From DATFTE01 sp963840665 (GTDB lineage Bacteria > Acidobacteriota > Terriglobia > Terriglobales > Acidobacteriaceae): a stretch of 64,000 nucleotides of DNA. Every line of letters begins with the position of its first letter. The first letter of the stretch is position 1. The DNA is taken from positions 744,001 through 808,000 of the forward strand of contig CAWIZO010000008.1 of assembly GCA_963840665.1 (NCBI GenBank). The letters run 5' to 3'. This document shows positions 45,801 through 53,470 of the stretch, piece after piece. Made by a program: the position numbers and the translations under genes. The notes under the pieces are model-generated. The model did no database searches, had not been told where the DNA came from, and saw only the letters and a list, made by a program, of their open reading frames with translations.

Positions 45801-45978
45801 CTTCGGCGGCATGGCCGGGCCATTGGGTAATGACCTGGGCGTAGGTGTCCGCTACATCGGGATACGCTTCGATCGGCAGGTTGTGAAAAGAAATCCCGCC
45901 CCAGACGAACAACAAAACTGCCAGACTCAACACCAGAATTCGATTTCGCAATGCGAAATCGATAAGAGACCGAATCAT
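42826..45978 (-). CDS. Heavy-metal RND efflux pump, CzcA/NccA type
   Basis: 1050 residues with 12 transmembrane helices in the RND layout: one N-terminal helix, a large periplasmic domain (about 35-335), the first helix bundle (340-530), the second periplasmic domain and the last bundle. The transmembrane motif LDFGMIVDG has Asp404 and Asp410 with Glu417. This is the DFGxxxD form of divalent-cation exporters (Co/Zn/Cd/Ni), not the copper/silver form. The start overlaps the czcB stop (ATGA). It uses the proton gradient to expel metal across both membranes with its two partners. The exact metal cannot be assigned. Intact. Confidence 0.9.
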   Translation of the reverse strand: MIRSLIDFALRNRILVLSLAVLLFVWGGISFHNLPIEAYPDVADTYAQVITQWPGHAAEEVEQQITVPLEVQLNGVAHMTHIRSTSLAGLSVITIIYDDETTTFNARQEVLDRLQLATLPNGVNPGLGPDYSPTGQIMFYTLTSSNPKYDVMELKSLQDWFVLNQLKSVPNVVDVNIFGGPTREYQVQLDPNKLVSYGLSLSTVEQALANNNINAGGGFIERGQQALNVRAVGLMANTDDIGATVVKVVNGTPVRIRDLGIVVQAPKVRLGQLGKTIRHEDGTVLNDDDVVEGIILLRKGAEADTTLVALHNKIHQLNNRLLPAGVKLVPHLDRSDLVTYTSHTVLRNLTHGVLLVTLILFLFLGNARSALVVAGTIPFSLLFASILLDIRHIPANLLSLGALDFGMIVDGSVVMVENILRHTETNTGEHKTLVQIIGDAAHEVQRPVFFAILIIITAYLPIFTLQRVEGRLFAPMAWTVAFALLGALIFALVIAPVVCSFLFRGHMKEWRNPVLEFLIKRYRHDLDWCLEHEKTVLSGALVLLVLMLFLGFSGVIGSEFLPHLDEGAIWVRGTLAPSTGPTAGIDLANKARTVLSQFPEVTQIVSQVGRPDDGTDASGFYNTEFFVDLLPRDKWRKQFDSKDDLIAAMDKELSKLPGVIWNFSQPISDNVEEAVSGVKGELAVKLFGSDLKTLEQKANEMQDVMSKVPGVADLGIFEVRGQPNVNLVIDRAAADRFGINVSDVQDAVETAVGGKAVSQILIGDQRYDLTARYQESYRKTVDDIANIRILSPSGERVSLGQLCQIKLEDGASTIYREGNSRYIAIKYSVRGRDLGSTVEQAIQQVKEKVQFPEGYHLDWTGEYESQQRANRRLAIVVPITLLLISLILYSAFSSWKWTGLILAVVSLSPLGGLLSLLATGTHFSVSSGLGFLALIGVSVQTGVIMVEYINQLRVRGRTVQEAAKEGASLRLRPIMMTMLVATLGLLPAAMSHEIGSDSQRPFAIVIVGGLTLELLIGVFLLPTLYCFWARPGDKLPPPEARFLEEGEHVD

Positions 45979-47225
45979 TTGCCTTGCTCCGCTACTGCGG
46001 TGGAAAACTCAAGTGCGTTGGCGACAATTTCCTGACCGGCTGCGACGCCATCTTGCAACTGTGTGAATCCGTCTGGCGCCGTGCCGAGAGCATGAACTTC
46101 CATCCGGCGAAAACGGTTTGGCGTCTCTTTTTGGAAGACCCAGTCCTTGTCATGGAGTCGCATCACGGCAGTGGTCGGTACGACGGTCCTTTGCACCGTT
46201 TTGCGCGAGCGGAAAGTGGCAACAGCGAACATGCCCGGACGCAAGGCTCCGTCGCCGTTCGTCAGCACGATGCGCACTTTTGCCGAACGCGTGTTGGGAT
46301 CGAGTACGCGGGAAATGTCGGCGACTTTGCCGCGGAATATGCGGTCCGGAAAAGCGTTCAATCGGACTTCCGCGGGATCACCGGTATGAACTTCGCCCAG
46401 ATCATTCTCGAATACATCGCAGACCACCCATACCTGGCTTAGATCGGCGATGGTGAACAGGTTGGGGGTATTGTCGAGACTCTTCACACCTTCGAAGCCG
46501 GCGACGTTCTGCTCAACAATGGTTCCAGAGACTGGGGCGCGCAAAGGAATGAGGCCCCCGGGACTCTTCGGGTCGCCACCGAGAATGCGGATATGCTCTT
46601 CGGTGGTGGTCACGTCTACCTTGGCCTTGCTTTCGGCATTCTGCGCGGCTTCCAGATCTTTCGCCGCGAGAGCGCCGCGATCGTAAAGCAACTGCGCGCG
46701 ATCGAGCGCCCGGTGCGCCAGATCTTCATCCGCGCGCGCTTTTTGATAATCGGACACCGCTCCCGCAAGGTCGGGGCTTGAGACCGTCATCAAGAGTTGA
46801 CCCTTCTTCACTTGGTCGCCGAGGCGAACCTTCAACTCCATCACCCGGCCTGAACCCATCGAGGTCACGTGAATCGTCCGGTTCACGTCGGGGCTAATGG
46901 TTCCATTCGCGGTCACTTCCGTCGGCAGATTGCGAGTCTCAACCTTGGCCAGTTTGAACAGTTCCGGATGATCGACATCAAAAACCCCCGGCTCGCGCGT
47001 GACTTCCTGTTTGGTGGCCGAGGCTTCCGTGTCGCGAGAACAACCGGAGGCGACCAACATGACACCCAGCAGGAAAATCAATCCCAGCGAAGCCAGGCGC
47101 AAAGATGACTTTGAAGTGAGCACGGCAGAGGGGCGTGTCTCTGCCGTGCCTCTCCAAGGGCAACAGCCGGAGGCTGCTTTGACGTTCGCCCTTGAACTCG
47201 AGAAATGTTGAAAATGCCGGTTCAT
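45975..47225 (-). CDS. Periplasmic adaptor of the RND metal pump (CzcB type), lipoprotein
   Basis: 416 residues. A lipobox (MLVASGC) gives a lipoprotein with the acylated Cys62. A GTG start at codon 35 would shorten the leader to a normal length, but the ATG at 47225 overlaps the czcC stop, so the longer form is probable. The mature part has the lipoyl/barrel-sandwich half (GSGRVMELKVRLGDQVKKGQLLMTV), an alpha-hairpin with many coiled-coil heptads (DYQKARADEDLAHRALDRAQLLYDRG) and a beta-barrel with DVFENDLGEVHTGDPAEVRL. No His-rich metal-binding N-terminus is seen. It links CzcA to the outer-membrane channel. Confidence 0.88.
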   Translation of the reverse strand: MNRHFQHFSSSRANVKAASGCCPWRGTAETRPSAVLTSKSSLRLASLGLIFLLGVMLVASGCSRDTEASATKQEVTREPGVFDVDHPELFKLAKVETRNLPTEVTANGTISPDVNRTIHVTSMGSGRVMELKVRLGDQVKKGQLLMTVSSPDLAGAVSDYQKARADEDLAHRALDRAQLLYDRGALAAKDLEAAQNAESKAKVDVTTTEEHIRILGGDPKSPGGLIPLRAPVSGTIVEQNVAGFEGVKSLDNTPNLFTIADLSQVWVVCDVFENDLGEVHTGDPAEVRLNAFPDRIFRGKVADISRVLDPNTRSAKVRIVLTNGDGALRPGMFAVATFRSRKTVQRTVVPTTAVMRLHDKDWVFQKETPNRFRRMEVHALGTAPDGFTQLQDGVAAGQEIVANALEFSTAVAEQGK

Positions 47226-48493
47226 TGGATTACCTCCCGACCCACTGCAAGATTCAACTGAGCCGCGGCGGTCAAGTAGGACCCAACCAGATTCAGATAA
47301 TTCAGTTGAATACTTCGGTAGTCATTCTGTGCGTTGAGAAAATCGAGCAGCGACGCGCCGCCATGCTGGTAGGCGAACGAAACCGTGTCGCGCACTCTCA
47401 CCGCTTGTTGTAGGTATTTGGCTTTGTACGGACGCAGCAGCACCAGGCTGCTGTCGACGGTTGCATATGCCGAATCGACGTCGCTGAAAACCTGCGTCTG
47501 CGTGGCATCCATCAGCTTCTGGTTGCGGGTGATATCAAGTTGCGTGCGCAGCTTCTCTCCCTGATTGCGATCGAAGACGCGAAGAGGAAAATTAACGCTA
47601 ACGCCAAGGGTGTTCAGCGCTGCGGGATTGTTGAAAGATCCGTTGTGGGTGTACCACCCGGCAATCGTCGGATCAGTCGATCCGTTGGCGACAGCCAGCT
47701 TGTGATCGGTCCGCGCCTTGTCCACCGCCTCAACAGCGGCTTTGAGGTCAGGCCGCGTCTCAACGGCCGTCTTACGGAACTCTTCCTGCGGCATCAACTG
47801 GTCGTTGAAATCGAACGATCCCGTGACCTCGAGCTGCTCGACTGGAGAGTGATCGTTGAGCAGGGCCAGCAGTTGAATCTTGGCGGTGCGCAGATTGACC
47901 ATTGCCGTCTGCAGATCCGACTCATATTGCACCCGCTGAAGTTCAAGGCGATCCAGGTCCACCTGCGCGATGTCTCCGGCTTTGAACCGCTCCCGGCTTA
48001 CGTCGAGCACGTGGTCGTAGTAAGAGAGATTGTCTTTAGCCAACTGAACGACTGCGCTTGCTTGCAGAGTCGAGACAAAGGCGTTGCGCAGGTTGAAGAG
48101 CAGAGTCCGTTCCACGTCGGCATGGTTCGACTCGGCAATCAGGGTCCCCTTCTTGGCACTCTCCAGGCGCAGTTCGCGCTTGTGCCGCCGTTCGTGCAGA
48201 TAACTGATCCCGGGCGATTCGAAGGTTCCGGCAAGAGGCTGCCACACGCCGTTGGCGGGAGCGATTTGGGTGCCGTCTACTGAAAGAGTGAGATCTGGGT
48301 TGGGACGCAGATAGGCGGTAATTTCGTCAGCCTTGGCTTCCTCAATGTTGAATTGATCCGCTTGCAGCGTCGGATTCTGTTGCTCAAAGCGGGCCCGGAC
48401 CTGCTCCCATGTCAATGGTTGTTGAGCTGCGGCAAGGGCCACGCAGCCATGGATCAGCGCCAAAAGGAAACAGCGCTGCACTGACTTTCGCAT
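47222..48493 (-). CDS. Outer-membrane efflux channel of the RND metal pump (CzcC/TolC type)
   Basis: 423 residues from ATG 48493, which follows CGGAGC and gives a signal peptide (QRCFLLALIHGCVALAAAQ). The duplicated coiled-coil channel fold is visible from LTWEQVRARFEQQNPTLQADQFNIEEAKAD and again from RVRDTVSFAYQHGGASLLDFLNAQNDYRSIQLNYLNLVGSYLTAAAQLNLAVG, where the last segment is the typical TolC/OEP ending. It is the first gene of a three-gene, ATGA-coupled operon (czcC-czcB-czcA). A 7-bp hairpin and a 6-bp dyad lie just upstream. Confidence 0.88.
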   Translation of the reverse strand: MRKSVQRCFLLALIHGCVALAAAQQPLTWEQVRARFEQQNPTLQADQFNIEEAKADEITAYLRPNPDLTLSVDGTQIAPANGVWQPLAGTFESPGISYLHERRHKRELRLESAKKGTLIAESNHADVERTLLFNLRNAFVSTLQASAVVQLAKDNLSYYDHVLDVSRERFKAGDIAQVDLDRLELQRVQYESDLQTAMVNLRTAKIQLLALLNDHSPVEQLEVTGSFDFNDQLMPQEEFRKTAVETRPDLKAAVEAVDKARTDHKLAVANGSTDPTIAGWYTHNGSFNNPAALNTLGVSVNFPLRVFDRNQGEKLRTQLDITRNQKLMDATQTQVFSDVDSAYATVDSSLVLLRPYKAKYLQQAVRVRDTVSFAYQHGGASLLDFLNAQNDYRSIQLNYLNLVGSYLTAAAQLNLAVGREVIQ

Positions 48494-48510
48494 GAAAAGC
48501 TCCGTCGCTA

Positions 48511-48569
48511 CGCCCGACCTTCGGGCGCCTGATTTCAAAAACAAATAATCTCGCCACTCGCATCGAGTG
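48511..48569 (-). promoter_or_regulatory. Hairpin and dyad upstream of the czc operon
   Basis: CGCCCGA (48511-48517) and TCGGGCG (48521-48527) form a 7-bp hairpin just before the czcC ribosome binding site. CACTCG (48555-48560) CAT CGAGTG (48564-48569) is a perfect 6-bp dyad 62-76 bases upstream of the start. The dyad may be a metal-sensor operator and the hairpin may affect translation; both are inferred. Confidence 0.4.
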
Positions 48570-48622
48570 ACTCTGTTTGGAAAAACGGGTACTCCCCGCG
48601 CTTAGCGTGAGGAATTCAGGGA

Positions 48623-49042
48623 TTAGCTGTGGGTCGAGCTAGGAGGGGCACGTCCGGTAGCCACGCCTTGGAGAGTCGCAACCGGCGGCTGACCCGTGAA
48701 GCTGATTACCAGACCGTGAAATTCATCGGCGGGTGCAAACGTTGTAAATACACCGACCAGCGCCGGCGCAGTCCCCATGTGGGGAGAATGATCTCTTTCG
48801 TTCTCGGCACTTCTGTAGGCTCGGCGCCCCGAGGGGCATTCCTCGGTCTCCGTTTGCATCGCGCGGAGATCGTCGGTTGCCGAGATGACCGGGAACAGCA
48901 GAAGTAGTACAAACCCCAGAGCTAATACGCATCGGACTGGGCTCAGATAGCGGTTTCTGTGTGAAGGCAGAGCCTCACGCCGCCACAGCCAGAAGGCCGG
49001 GACCGCCAACAAAACCCAAATTAAATTAAGTAATAGCTCCAT
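48623..49042 (-). CDS. Small membrane protein of unknown function upstream of czcC
   Basis: 139 residues. Two N-terminal hydrophobic helices (LLNLIWVLLAVPAFWLW and VRCVLALGFVLLLLFPVISATDDLRAMQ) precede a soluble tail of about 75 residues with no recognised domain. A short distal hydrophobic stretch reads LVGVFTTFAPADEFHGLVISF. It is the gene directly upstream of czcC on the same strand (130 bases apart). I know no characterised family. A role with the efflux operon is only inferred from position. Confidence 0.6.
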   Translation of the reverse strand: MELLLNLIWVLLAVPAFWLWRREALPSHRNRYLSPVRCVLALGFVLLLLFPVISATDDLRAMQTETEECPSGRRAYRSAENERDHSPHMGTAPALVGVFTTFAPADEFHGLVISFTGQPPVATLQGVATGRAPPSSTHS

Positions 49043-49063
49043 ACGGCTAATTGCAGACCACTA

Positions 49064-49069
49064 ATTATA
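49064..49069 (-). promoter_or_regulatory. Possible -10 element
   Basis: TATAAT on the minus strand, 22 bases upstream of the start at 49042. The -35 would fall in the inverted repeat 49072-49110 and is not recognisable. Confidence 0.3.
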
Positions 49070-49071
49070 GG

Positions 49072-49110
49072 GCCGTCTGCGGTTTTCCGCACCGAGGAAC
49101 CGCAGACGGC
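49072..49110. terminator. Perfect 13-bp inverted repeat
   Basis: GCCGTCTGCGGTT (49072-49084) and AACCGCAGACGGC (49098-49110) are perfect complements around a 13-base loop. It lies 20 bases after the lactonase-like gene's stop (minus strand) and could terminate its transcript. It lacks a U-tract, so an operator or mRNA-stabilising role is also possible. Confidence 0.55.
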
Positions 49111-49129
49111 GAGCATCACCAGAGTAACT

Positions 49130-50380
49130 TTACTTCATTAATGTTGCCAACCCGATGGGGAAGTTTCCGCTCGGCACCGGCAACGTCACCGGCGCCAGGG
49201 TCTCAGTCATGGTTCCGTCGCTGGCTACATTCATGACATGCAGCGACGAACTAGTGGGCGAATTTGAAATCGCGTACAGGAATTGCCCTGTCGGGTCGAA
49301 CCTCATGTTGGTGACGGAACTCCCGGTGGTTGTCGTCGACAACGTAAGATGCTGCAACTGCACCGGCAAGAGAGGGTTGGTTAAATCATAGACAGTGATC
49401 GAGTTGCTCGCACTCTCGCCCGAATAGAGGCGAGTTCCGGTGGAATTGATCGCCAACCAGCAGGCCAGTGAGCCGGGGTTCGCAACCGTCGTCTGGAAAG
49501 TGAGAATTCCGGTCGCTGCGCTGTATTGATAAACCGCGATCTGGCTATCTGCGGGCAATGCCGCATACAGAATCGTCTGTGTTGGATGCACCACTTCCCC
49601 GAGAAACACGTTCCCCGTTGGCGTTTGCACCGTGTTGTTCAACTTCAATGTGCCGTTCGACCGGATCCGGTAAGAGTAAATCTGCGACGGTACGCCGACC
49701 ACTCCGCCGCCGGCGAATTGCATACCGAACACGAGGTGCTGTTGGCCGATTGCCGCCTGGGAGGGCGAAGCTCCGAAAGGCAGTGTTACTTGCGACCCCG
49801 TGTTGTGCGTCAGGGTGCCGTCCGTGGCAACCGTAAAAGTTTGGAAGTTCGGCGCCTTGGGGTTGATTTGGTTGGGATCGCTTTCCTTGTTGACGACCAC
49901 CAGAAAACTGTTCCCGTTGCTCAAGACCCCGTCGAACAATCCCAGGCTGGCGGGTTGCGGACCACCCGACGTGTAAGGCGAACCGGTGACAGGGGTAAGG
50001 CTCGCATCAGCATTAATGGTAAATACCGCCAGGGTGTTGCTAAAACCGTTGACGGTGAACAACACCGTCCCGGCTTTGTTTACGATCACCTGCTGATCAT
50101 CGTCGGTCTGTAGCCCCAAAGACATACCAGACGCCGGAGCGGAACCGGTCCCCCCGGTGAGATAAGGAGATCCAGGTAAAGGGATCAGATTCCCAGTACC
50201 GTCGTTGCTATAGCCTAAGACCACGTTCGCATTGGAGACGGTTCCGATGTTGGCGTTCAAGTAAACCGCGTTTGTTTGTCCTTGGACAGCGAGCGCCGAT
50301 CCTGCTCCTAGAACAAGTACCGCAGTCGATATCATCCATCCCCGCCACAGCTTTCTCATTCCTCGCGCAAGCTCCTTCAT
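49130..50380 (-). CDS. Exported lactonase-like beta-propeller protein, paralogue
   Basis: 416 residues. An RR-containing N-terminus (KLWRGWMISTAVLVLGAGSALAVQGQ) acts as a signal peptide. The mature chain TNAVYLNANIGTVSNANVVLGYSNDGTGNLIPLPGSPYLTGGTGSAP runs in parallel with the protein at 41116-42339. Blades contain DQQVIVNKAGTVLFTVNGFSNTLAVFTINADASL and FDPTGQFLYAISNSP. The same fold and the same uncertainty about activity apply. It lies upstream of the czc region, its paralogue downstream. Confidence 0.83.
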   Translation of the reverse strand: MKELARGMRKLWRGWMISTAVLVLGAGSALAVQGQTNAVYLNANIGTVSNANVVLGYSNDGTGNLIPLPGSPYLTGGTGSAPASGMSLGLQTDDDQQVIVNKAGTVLFTVNGFSNTLAVFTINADASLTPVTGSPYTSGGPQPASLGLFDGVLSNGNSFLVVVNKESDPNQINPKAPNFQTFTVATDGTLTHNTGSQVTLPFGASPSQAAIGQQHLVFGMQFAGGGVVGVPSQIYSYRIRSNGTLKLNNTVQTPTGNVFLGEVVHPTQTILYAALPADSQIAVYQYSAATGILTFQTTVANPGSLACWLAINSTGTRLYSGESASNSITVYDLTNPLLPVQLQHLTLSTTTTGSSVTNMRFDPTGQFLYAISNSPTSSSLHVMNVASDGTMTETLAPVTLPVPSGNFPIGLATLMK

Positions 50381-50893
50381 GCTGCCCCCTTTATTGTGTG
50401 GAGTTTTGGGTTGAACTTCGTTTCTGGCCAGGCGAAACGAGGGAAGGGCTCAATCCCCTTCTCCATCTCACACCCGCGCCCCCGAGACTGCTACCTGACT
50501 TGGTTCGAAACGAACCTGGGTTGAATTTCCGGATCCCCCCGGATCGGAGAGAAATCCATAACTAATTATGCACTCTGCCTGCCACTTAGCCGACTAAGTT
50601 CCGCCTTATTTTTGTTAGGAAATCACAAAAGGCCTTCTAGTTCGGTTTGCAGTCATTGCATTCATTTGCACAACTGTGACAGTTGGGTACACATTTTTCC
50701 CTTGATCCCTTTCGACAAGAAGGCGCTGATGGGAGTTCAAGAACCTCCAACGCCATTCCCAATTTACCCCTTATATGTTTTGTTTGATCAGGGGTTGCGG
50801 ACTCGCATCTGAAGGTGTTCACATGGCAGAAGAATTGCCCGTGAGAATACAGTTCGATTGTAACCATACCCTCGGAGATTCAAGGACTCGCTT
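50381..50893. other. Intergenic region between the lactonase-like and zinc-ribbon genes
   Basis: 513 bases between divergent genes. It has dyads GGTTCG-AAA-CGAACC (50502-50516) and ACTTAG-CCGA-CTAAGT (50584-50599), and AT-rich stretches. A 24-codon frame at 50823-50897 overlaps the zinc-ribbon start by four bases; see the separate entry. No other gene is visible. Confidence 0.5.
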
Positions 50894-50897
50894 ATGA
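50823..50897 (+). CDS. Possible 24-residue leader peptide
   Basis: ATG 50823 opens a short frame, MAEELPVRIQFDCNHTLGDS followed by RTRL, whose stop overlaps the zinc-ribbon start codon (ATGA). No strong ribosome binding site is seen. It might set translation of the downstream gene or be chance. Confidence 0.25.
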   Translation: MAEELPVRIQFDCNHTLGDSRTRL

Positions 50898-51157
50898 AAC
50901 CCCAGCCGACCAGCCCGGAGAACGTATCTTCCGGCATTTTCTCCTTGCGAGAAAAACCCACCATCTCGTGCCTGCGGTGCAACACGGAATTAACGGAGTA
51001 CCGGCCCACTCGCTTTACGTTCTTGCCCTACGGCATAAGCCGCGCTCACGCCATGCTGGTCTGCCCCAAGTGCGGCCACGTGGAATTTCTCTCGAAAGAT
51101 AGTCCGCTTTTGAATGATCTCGAGGCCATCGCCAGCGACGGCGGCGACGACGACTAG
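50894..51157 (+). CDS. Small zinc-ribbon protein of unknown function
   Basis: 87 residues with two cysteine pairs, CLRC (26-29) and CPKC (57-60), about 28 residues apart. They are expected to bind one zinc ion in a ribbon fold, and are separated by EYRPTRFTFLPYGISRAHAMLV. The C-terminus is acidic (DLEAIASDGGDDD). It stands between divergent and convergent genes with no functional partner. It could be a nucleic-acid or protein-binding adaptor; I cannot decide. Its tail overlaps the end of galE on the other strand by four bases. Confidence 0.7.
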   Translation: MKPQPTSPENVSSGIFSLREKPTISCLRCNTELTEYRPTRFTFLPYGISRAHAMLVCPKCGHVEFLSKDSPLLNDLEAIASDGGDDD

Positions 51158-52155
51158 GCCGGTATTCGTTCCTGCTCAGAGAGCTTCCGAAAGGCACCAG
51201 CAGATTTCTGCTGCCACTGCCATGCGGTAGAAACGATTTCATCGAGCGAGCGACGCGCAGTCCAATGCAGCAAGTCTTCTGCTAGCCGGGGATCGGCGAC
51301 CAGCTCTGCTGGATCTCCCGGACGTCTCACTCCTAACTGAGTCGGAACCGCGCGCCCGGTGGCGCGCTCAATCGCTGCGATCACTTCTTTCACGGAATGA
51401 CCGCGTCCTGTGCCAAGATTCAATTCCACCGACTCGCAGCTCTCCAGATACTCCAGTCCGAGCACGTGCGCCTCTGCCAAGTCGCTGACATGAACGTAGT
51501 CGCGCACGCAGGTCCCATCGTCGGTGGGATAGTCGTTACCGTAAATCTCCACGCAGTCGCGTGCTCCTGCCAACGCTTCGAAGGCGCAGGGAATCAAGTG
51601 CGTCTCGGGAAAATGCAACTCCCCGACTCTCCCCTGTTCATCGGCTCCGGCGGCATTGAAATATCGGAACGCGACAAAGTGCAGGCCATAAGCGCGATCG
51701 TAGGCTTCGAGAGCATTTTCAAGCGTCAGCTTTGACGCTCCATATGGACTCACGGGAAAGCGGGGACTGCGCTCCGTGAGGGGCAAGCTCTCAGGTATTC
51801 CGTACACGGCGCAGCTTGAGGAAAAAATAAACTTCCGGACCGGAGAATCGAGCACCGCGTGCAACAGCGCCAGGCCGCTGCGGACATTATTCTCGAAATA
51901 CTTCCGGGGATGAACCACCGACTCGCCCACATAAGCGCACGCGGCAAAGTGCATGACCGCATCGACTCGCGGAAGGATCTTTCGCAGCTTCGACGAATCG
52001 GCTGCATCGCCCACGACGAGCTCAAATCCGGACGCCAGGCTTGCGTGTCCGGTCGACAGGTTGTCGTAGATGATGACTTCGTGCCCCTTGCTACGCAGCG
52101 CGTGAGCGGTGTGGCTTCCGATATATCCCGCGCCCCCAACCACCAGGACAACCAA
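51154..52155 (-). CDS. galE: UDP-glucose 4-epimerase
   Basis: 333 residues from TTG 52155, preceded by GGAGG and giving the usual opening VVLVVGGAGYIGSHTAHAL. An upstream in-frame TTG at 52182 is less likely. Rossmann motif GGAGYIG; the catalytic residues lie in SSSCAVYG (Ser) and SPYGASK (Tyr and Lys). The C-terminal half has RYFNAAGAD and LNLGTGRGHSVKEVI. It interconverts UDP-glucose and UDP-galactose to supply galactose for polysaccharides. It is divergent from the AttH-like gene. Confidence 0.9.
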   Translation of the reverse strand: MVVLVVGGAGYIGSHTAHALRSKGHEVIIYDNLSTGHASLASGFELVVGDAADSSKLRKILPRVDAVMHFAACAYVGESVVHPRKYFENNVRSGLALLHAVLDSPVRKFIFSSSCAVYGIPESLPLTERSPRFPVSPYGASKLTLENALEAYDRAYGLHFVAFRYFNAAGADEQGRVGELHFPETHLIPCAFEALAGARDCVEIYGNDYPTDDGTCVRDYVHVSDLAEAHVLGLEYLESCESVELNLGTGRGHSVKEVIAAIERATGRAVPTQLGVRRPGDPAELVADPRLAEDLLHWTARRSLDEIVSTAWQWQQKSAGAFRKLSEQERIPA

Positions 52156-52223
52156 AGCGGCCTCCGGGGTTGAGCGTAACAATCACAGGTTTCTGGCGAT
52201 GTGACGTATATCCTGAGAGGGCT

Positions 52224-53162
52224 GTGAAAAACTTGAATGCGGTCTTTTCGAAACTCACTGTCCGCCGTCGCTACGAGGTCTGGTTTCTCCGCCTCGGCTT
52301 GGCGGATAACACCGGCGCCTGGTGGTTTCGCTATTTGTTGATGAACCCGGGCCGCGCGGGATGTGCTGGAAATTCATCCGGAATGCCGGTGCAGGTGTGG
52401 GCCACGTGGTTTCTTCGCAGTGGAAGGCCGCAGAGTTTTATTCAGGGATTTGGCTTAGACCAACTACAACTCAGTGGGCGCACCAGCGGTCGATTTCATT
52501 TCGGGATCGGCGAAAACAGAATCGACGAAGACTCTTGTTCCGGGCGCATCGAAGTCGACGGCCACCGCATTGCCTGGAATCTGCACTATCGCTCTACCGC
52601 GAAGGTCACACTAAGCGATAAAGGATGGATCGGATTCTCGCGAACGCCCCATTCGGATGCGGTGTTCTCGGGGGAAATCGATTTCGATGGGAAACAATTC
52701 CGCGGTGATCCTCTGGGCTGGGGCGTACAGGGACACAACTGTGGTTACCGCCATCGCAACCAGTGGACATGGACCCACGCTTGTTTCCCGCAAAGTGACG
52801 GGGGCATCAGCAGCTTCGAGGCTCTGATTTACGAGATGCCGTTAGGTCTACAGTTCCGCAAAGCCGTGCTATGGCATCGCGGACGCTGGTACACGTTTCG
52901 AAAATTCGACGAGAAAGTGCGCGACCAAAAAACACTGCAGTGGATTCTTACCTGCTCTGATTCGAGCGGGAACGAAGTCGAAGCCAGCGTCGATGGCACG
53001 GGAGAATCGCTCCATCGCTTGCCTTATCTCAAGACGGACTGCTCTGGAACGTTCGAAGTCGCCAACAACAGTATGGCGCAAGCGCGGTTGATGATTCGAA
53101 CGGGCGAGGGAGCAGAAGAACTCGCGACGAAAAATGGCGCTGTCCTCGAGATGGCTGGATAA
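52224..53162 (+). CDS. AttH/CrtC-like protein of lipocalin fold
   Basis: 312 residues from GTG 52224 (GAGAGGGCT before it). No signal peptide. Two beta-barrel halves carry the motif GWGVQGHNCGYRHRNQWTWTHACF near residue 180. The Trp-Gly-x-Gln-x-His-Asn-x-Gly pattern recalls tocopherol-cyclase-like, CrtC and AttH proteins, which act on or bind carotenoids, isoprenoids or lipids. I cannot say which. Its stop lies one base from the stop of the convergent sorB-like gene. Confidence 0.6.
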   Translation: MKNLNAVFSKLTVRRRYEVWFLRLGLADNTGAWWFRYLLMNPGRAGCAGNSSGMPVQVWATWFLRSGRPQSFIQGFGLDQLQLSGRTSGRFHFGIGENRIDEDSCSGRIEVDGHRIAWNLHYRSTAKVTLSDKGWIGFSRTPHSDAVFSGEIDFDGKQFRGDPLGWGVQGHNCGYRHRNQWTWTHACFPQSDGGISSFEALIYEMPLGLQFRKAVLWHRGRWYTFRKFDEKVRDQKTLQWILTCSDSSGNEVEASVDGTGESLHRLPYLKTDCSGTFEVANNSMAQARLMIRTGEGAEELATKNGAVLEMAG

Positions 53163-53163
53163 T

Positions 53164-53466
53164 CTACTTCCCCTTCTGCGGCCCTGTCTTCGGCGCAACA
53201 TAAGGCGTCTTATCCGCGGAGAAATTGGCGCTCAAGTAGTCGATGAACCCATCCCGATCGGCAGGATCGACAAATGCGCCCCATTTGATCATCTTATCGA
53301 CTTCTTTCGTCCACGCGGCCTTGCTCAACCGCTGTTGCACGATGATGCGTGATTCATGGCACTCCGTGCACGCCGTAGTCACTTTCGCTTGTACTGGCCC
53401 CTGCGGCAGCTCATTCGACTGGGCCCAGGTCAGAGGCGCAGCGAGCAGAATCAGAACGGTCTTCAT
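53164..53466 (-). CDS. Periplasmic monohaem cytochrome c, SorB-like
   Basis: 100 residues from ATG 53466, with signal peptide MKTVLILLAAPLTWAQ. A single haem-binding motif, CTECH, is at residues 33-37. It is followed by short helices and a Pro/Lys-rich tail; a Met axial ligand is plausible in VDKMIKWG. Its start lies five bases past the stop of the molybdenum sulfite oxidase-like gene, matching the sorA-sorB order of periplasmic sulfite dehydrogenase. It would pass electrons from sulfite to the respiratory chain. Identity as SorB is from context; the sequence is too short for a sure family call. Confidence 0.8.
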   Translation of the reverse strand: MKTVLILLAAPLTWAQSNELPQGPVQAKVTTACTECHESRIIVQQRLSKAAWTKEVDKMIKWGAFVDPADRDGFIDYLSANFSADKTPYVAPKTGPQKGK

Positions 53467-53470
53467 TGCA

